From Auxenochlorella pyrenoidosa (Eukaryota > Chlorophyta > Trebouxiophyceae > Chlorellales > Chlorellaceae): 10,878 bases of DNA. The notes under the pieces are model-generated. The model saw only the letters and a program-made list of their open reading frames with translations. It ran no database searches and was not told where the DNA came from. Below are positions 7,224 to 10,878 of the stretch, in pieces (the stretch's first letter is position 1; every line of letters starts with the position of its first letter). A program made the translations under genes and the position numbers. The DNA lies in the NCBI GenBank assembly GCA_001430745.1, contig KQ482063.1, positions 561,193-572,070 on the forward strand, written 5' to 3'.

Positions 7224-8767
7224 ATGGCGGGCAGGCAGCGGTGCCGCCGCCCGGCTACCCGCCCAGCTGCAGCGGGCTTGCTGCTCCTCGCCGCTATTGC
7301 CGCCTCCAGTGCAGGCAAGCGGTCAGAAAATCTGCCGCAGACAGCTGCGAACAAGCGCGCTGGGTAGGCTAGGGCTCGTCGCAGTTTGTGGCCGTCTGAG
7401 ACCCGCGTTGCTGTCCCATCCTGCAGTGATTGGAGCTGCCGCCGAGGGGGCGCGGCAGGACGTGGAATTTGGGCCCGCTGCCAGAGGTGCCGCCAGGTGT
7501 GTGGCCAGCCGGGCCACCCCGTACTGCCGGTTTGTCTTGCAGCGAGACCATTCCTGCTGGAAGGAGGCCAGCTCTTTATTTGTTGAGTGCTGCAGTCCGT
7601 GGTGGTGCCCACGGTGCTATCCAGCCTGCGCTTTCAGAGCTCAACCTGCTGCCGCCTGGCGGCGCCCTCAGCTGCTGCCTGCTGGGCAGCAGCCTGCGTG
7701 TCGGGCAGAGCAACGCTTCCATTTATGACAGATTAACAGAGCAGGTTTTACCCTCAATCATCAGCCTCAGCAGGCTACCCAGCAGCCTGATTACAGCTGT
7801 TTCAGGCCCCAACCCAACCTGCCAACCCGCGCTTTGAATGCCTGCATTGCAGGCGGCTGGCCGGGCACCAGCAGCGGCGCATGCAGGCCACCCCGGGCTG
7901 CGGCTTCAACAACAACAGAATCGACTGCTACACAAAGGACGGGCATTGCGGCACCTTCACCTCCACCTATCCCTTCACCATCTGCTGCTGGCGGACCAAC
8001 ACTGAAAAAGGCACCACATCGTCGTGCGCCGCGCCCGGGTGCGCCCTTGGAGCATGCCGGCCCCTCACAGCCACCGCTGTGTGGCCCGAGGTGCCCTCGG
8101 CTTGCCTTGCCTCGCCCACCTCAACGCCTCGGCGCTGCACTGGCTCGCCGTGGGTTGCGCATGATGCCACCTCAGCGCTGGGGCAATGTGCCAGCTGGCT
8201 GCTCTAACCTCATGACCAGCACGCCGCGTCATGCTGCCCCGGCCCTGCAGCCCGCCCCCGCGGAGCCCGCCCCCGCCCAAGAAAAAGCTTTCGCCGCCGC
8301 CTCCCAAGCGCAAGCCTCCCCCGCCCAAGCACAAGCCTCCCCCACCGCTCAAGCGCCGCCCTCCGCCTCCCCCTGTGAGGAGGATGGCAGCTGCATGAGC
8401 GTGTGTTTACGATCCCTCTCAGCTGTAACAGAAGTTGCAATGCATCCTTGCTTCAGTCGCCAGCTGTAACTGTGCGGCTCATCAAGAGGGCAGCAAAAGG
8501 CAGGCTGCATGGCGGAGGGGGGGCAAGCACGTGCCTTCACAATGGGGGTGCACACACAGCCGGAGGCTGCTGGAGGTTGAGCGGCGCAGCTGGAGCGCCC
8601 AGCTGCTGCCCACCCTCCCTCCGCACCCCCCACCTCCCCCACCCCCCACCCTCCGGCGTATGCAGGTCTGCTCCAAGCGCGGGGGCCAGTGCATCGTGAA
8701 AGGCAAGCGCTGCTGCCCCCGCCTGCGCTGCTTCCGCTACCTGACCGGGTATGGCGTGTGCCTCTGA
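7224..8767 (+). CDS. Secreted chimeric Pro-rich/knottin protein, tandem copy C
   Basis: Exons: 7224-7314, 7427-7496, 7853-8038, 8251-8374 and 8666-8767 (stop TGA 8765-8767), giving 190 residues. Intron 1 again has a GC donor (AG|GCAAGC at 7315); the later donors are GTGTGT, GTGCGC and GTGAGG. Residues 1-30 are a signal peptide with an AAAGLLLLAAIAASSA core. The VEFGPAAR segment and the RR54/55 and RR62/63 pairs are kept. The first module is C70-x8-C79-x6-C86-x11-CC98/99-x12-C112. Residues 117-157 form a PPPP rod with KKKL, KRK, KHK and LKRR linkers; two of the Ser residues before PPPP in copy B are missing here. The ICK is C159, C166, C173, C174, C179, C189. Exon 2 is exactly 70 bases in all three copies, and exon 5 is 102 bases in all three. 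All key Cys are intact and no frame break is needed, so all three copies appear functional. Confidence 0.8.
7522..7599 (+). other. Conserved Cys-codon-rich block inside intron 2 of copy C
   Basis: This is the counterpart of 4970-5047. In the corresponding frame two of the six Cys codons are changed (to His and Ser), leaving four. In C, but not in B, the block can be read straight on from exon 2, because the interval between the exon 2 donor and TTGCAG is 46 bases here against 41 in B. The preferred model places it in intron 2. Confidence 0.4.
8608..8657 (+). repeat. C-rich polypyrimidine tract in intron 4 of copy C
   Basis: A run of CCCTCC, CACC and CCCCCC blocks lies directly upstream of the exon 5 acceptor. 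Copy B has a shorter, more mixed version, so the tract has expanded in C. This partly explains why intron 4 is 291 bases in C and 249 in B. It is probably just an extended polypyrimidine tract. Confidence 0.6.
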
Positions 8768-9427
8768 GATGGGGCGCCCGTGCCGCAGGTGGCAAACACA
8801 GGGTTGCGGCAGAGGCGTCGTCAAGTCGATTTGCGCCCGGCGGCTCCTTATGGGCTGCCTGGGCAACGCTCTGGGATGCCCAGGCCCAGACAGCCGTGAT
8901 GTCAGCCGGCAGGTGCTGCTGTTGCACTGGTCTGCGCCAGCTCGTATTCGCCTGCCCACAAGGTTCCCTCCCTCGGTGCTTTTGGCCGTCCCCCGCATGC
9001 ATGACCCGCGGCACAAGCCCTAGCCATCTCTGAGGGCACCATTGGCAGCAACGATGCATGCCTTGTTTCTGTGCATGATGGTGCCTGTGACATTTGCTGC
9101 TGCTCTACTTTCCAGATCCTTTGTGTGAGAAGAAGTGGAAGGCGAGATGCTAAAAAGTGTGCAGAAGGGTTCTGAAGGGTCGCACCACATGGGACCTGTG
9201 TGATGCCCTCGACCGTCACAGAGCTGCTGGCGCTCTAGCACTGCCCGCCCCAGCGCGCAGGGCATGGGTGCGCCGAACGGGCTGCGCATGAGCGCACCTA
9301 TCTTGCACAGGCTTTGGGAGTTTCAGGGACCCTGCCATCGCCTCAGGCGCTGCACCTTAGCCAAACCCCACGATCACTTTCTATCTCTCGGAAGTGTGCA
9401 GCTCTCGGCGTCTCGTACGTCAGCTGC
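8768..9427. other. Region between copy C and the TFIIF-alpha gene
   Basis: These 660 bases must contain the 3' end of copy C and the promoter or 5' UTR of the next gene. They are not similar to the spacers after A and B. I found no TGTAA motif and no supported exon. Upstream exons of the TFIIF gene could lie here but are not recognisable. Confidence 0.5.
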
Positions 9428-10688
9428 ATGACTACCGAGTTCACGATCCGCGCCTGCGGCGCCGACAAGGCCGCCCTGAAGCACCTTGTCTGTCGCTTCC
9501 CGCTGGCCTTTCGCCCTGACCCGGCCTCGGAAGCCACAGCAAATGCTCCCGACCTCAAGCGACCCGGGGAGAGCTGGGCGATGGGCCAGATGGAGGAGGC
9601 GGAGGCGCGCCCAGGCACCCGCGGGTGAGCGGCGGCGCCGGCGGCACCAGTGCCTGCTCGTCCTGCGGTCTGCACTGCTTGCACTTGAGCCCCGTTGGCA
9701 GCGTGCTCAGCGAAGCCGTGAAGCTGCTTGGCAGACCCCCGCATGCGCTGACAGCATCCCCTTGTGGTTGCCTGCTTGATTTTTCTGCGCCACTGTCGCC
9801 TTCTGAGCGAGCCAGCGCGCCCGCCCCCCCTCTGCCCATGCCTCTGACCGAGCAGGCTGCCCGGGCAGTGGGTGCTGGAGGGGCAGTCGGGGCGGCCGCG
9901 GTTTGTGGGCCAGCCCGAGGGCGGCCTGCGCGACACTGGAGCCGGCTACTTCTTGCTCATGAAGGTGCCAGCACCCACCTGTGCCCCTCCCTGCTGTGGG
10001 CTGGCTGTTTTGGCTGCGCCAGGGGCGCATGGCCGTGATTTGGTGGCTGCCTGCCAGCTTGGACATGGGCATGCTCCCCGTCGTGGCCGTACACAAGCCC
10101 TGCCGCCCTCCCTGCCTGGACGGCATGCCGCTGCCTGTGCTGGGTGCGAAGAGGGGCAGCGTGTGACGGCCTCCCTGGAGTGCCACTTCGCGCGCGCTCC
10201 CCCCTTTACAGGGCAAAGGCAATGAGTTCATCGCCGTGCCGGTGTCTGAGGTGTTCACCTTCAAGCCGGCGCTGCAGCGGAAGCACCAGAGGTGGGGGCG
10301 CCTGCGGGGGGCCAGCGCGCCGCCGCGCGGGAGGGCAGCTTGTGCACTGCGCACCCGCTGCCCTGCCTGCTGCCGCTCAGTGTTGGCTGCCTGCTCGCCA
10401 CGTTAGCGGCCCGGTCGTCAGGCGTCTAGCCGCGCCCCACTGAACGCGCAGCCTCGACTCGTCCTGCATCGTCCACTGCTGCCCGCCCTGCTGCTCTGAG
10501 CGTGCCAGCTCAGCCTGGGCACCTGATGGTGGCATGCGCACTCCAACTGGAACGTTTCTTCTGCCTTCTGCCCCACCGCACCCTGCCCCTCGCCAGCCTG
10601 GAGGAGGCGGAAGCGGCGATGCGAGCGCAGCGGCTGCAGCACGAGCGCGCCAACCCACGGCTGGCCAGGGCGGTGGCGCGCGACGAGG
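9428..10688 (+). CDS. Transcription initiation factor IIF, alpha (RAP74-like) subunit, 5' part
   Basis: Four exons fit: 9428-9624, 9856-9964, 10212-10291 and 10597-10688, about 159 residues. Donors are GTGAGC (9625), GTGCCA (9965), GTGGGG (10292) and GTGAGG (10689), with consistent phases. The product starts MTTEFTIRACG, continues with WVLEGQSGRPRFVGQPEG, GYFLLMK and NEFIAVPVSEVFTFKPA, and then SLEEAEAAM. This series matches the N-terminal dimerisation domain of TFIIF-alpha. Plant homologues show WILE, a Tyr-Tyr-Leu-Leu strand, EFVAIPAGSWYNF and LTLEEAEEKM in the same order. TFIIF binds RNA polymerase II and helps recruit it to the preinitiation complex. The start ATG is the first that keeps the conserved N-terminal strand; plant forms carry an extra N-terminal extension, so an upstream exon is possible. 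The acidic middle and C-terminal winged helix lie beyond the right edge. The exon 2 acceptor at 9855 is the least certain junction. Confidence 0.78.
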
Positions 10689-10700
10689 GTGAGGCGTCGC

Positions 10701-10738
10701 GGGGGTTGGGTGGGGTGGGTGGGGTGGGGTGGGGAGGA
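10701..10738 (+). repeat. G-run tract with G-quadruplex potential in a TFIIF-alpha intron
   Basis: Seven runs of three to five G, separated by single T or TT, lie just after the donor at 10689, so the tract would be near the 5' end of an intron. The pattern satisfies the usual four-run G-quadruplex rule. A second G3 cluster with TT spacers is at 10857-10874. Whether either folds or affects splicing is unknown. Confidence 0.6.
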
Positions 10739-10878
10739 GGCGATTCGTGGCCGCCCTGTGCGCCCTGCGCGTGGAGCGTCGAGCCTCGCCTCCCAAGGCG
10801 GATGCAGGGAGACCTCACGGCAGCAGCACGGCGCGGCTCCCGGCAAACGGCCTGCTGGGTTGGGTTGGGCTGGGAGCG

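Larger units (their letters stand above)
6155..8767. repeat. Tandem duplication unit 2 (B-C spacer plus copy C)
   Basis: This unit is paralogous to 3598-6154, with the spacer and all five exons in the same order. It is 2613 bp against 2557 bp for unit 1; the difference comes mostly from introns 2 and 4. Similarity ends immediately after the copy C stop codon, which marks one boundary of the duplicated segment. Confidence 0.8.

Noticed and set aside
6638..7612. Long open frame (over 300 codons) on the minus strand
   Set aside because: It runs antisense to copy C exons 1 and 2 and the spacer, has low-complexity Ala/Arg/Gly/Cys composition with no domain, and is not maintained in the homologous A-B unit. 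High GC makes such frames common.
10857..10878. GGGTTGGGTTGGGC at the right edge as a possible telomere-type repeat
   Set aside because: The unit is not the plant/algal TTTAGGG type and only a few irregular copies are present, inside or near an intron-rich gene. It is better described as a G-rich tract.
1..10878. CRISPR arrays, tRNA or rRNA genes, transposon terminal repeats
   Set aside because: No regularly spaced repeats, clover-leaf-like or rRNA core sequences, or transposase-like frames were recognised. The only large repeats are the gene-bearing tandem units.

Overview
The window looks like nuclear DNA of a GC-rich, intron-dense eukaryote, most likely a green alga (Chlorophyta). The evidence is short exons with consensus splice sites, extensin- or pherophorin-like Ser-Pro-Pro-Pro-Pro rods, TGTAA motifs downstream of genes, and a plant-type TFIIF-alpha subunit. 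I cannot name the genus. All supported genes lie on the + strand and are split into exons. The models below come from splice consensus, phase bookkeeping and comparison between paralogous copies, with no transcript data.

Layout. (1) 73-1182: the 3' part of a gene for a poly-knottin protein. Four exons encode at least three consecutive six-cysteine units of inhibitor-cystine-knot (ICK) spacing C-C-CC-C-C. (2) 2134-3597, 4667-6154 and 7224-8767: three tandem paralogues, A, B and C. Each has five exons in the same phases and encodes a secreted protein of 190-194 residues: signal peptide, short basic pro-like segment, Cys-rich module with a GHCGT motif, strongly basic PPPPK rod, and a C-terminal ICK knottin. 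(3) 9428 to beyond the right edge: the 5' exons of a gene resembling the large subunit of transcription factor TFIIF (RAP74).

The A-B and B-C spacers are homologous and both exactly 1069 bp long under these models. This indicates duplication of a unit of about 2.6 kb. The homology stops at the stop codon of copy C, which therefore has an unrelated 3' flank.

The four Cys-rich genes together form a cluster of secreted knottin proteins. Structural or cell-wall, binding or antimicrobial roles are all possible; the sequence does not decide between them. The chimeric architecture (two different Cys-rich heads joined by a cationic hydroxyproline-rich-type rod) next to a poly-ICK gene is the most unusual feature here. 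I do not recognise the exon-3 head domain.
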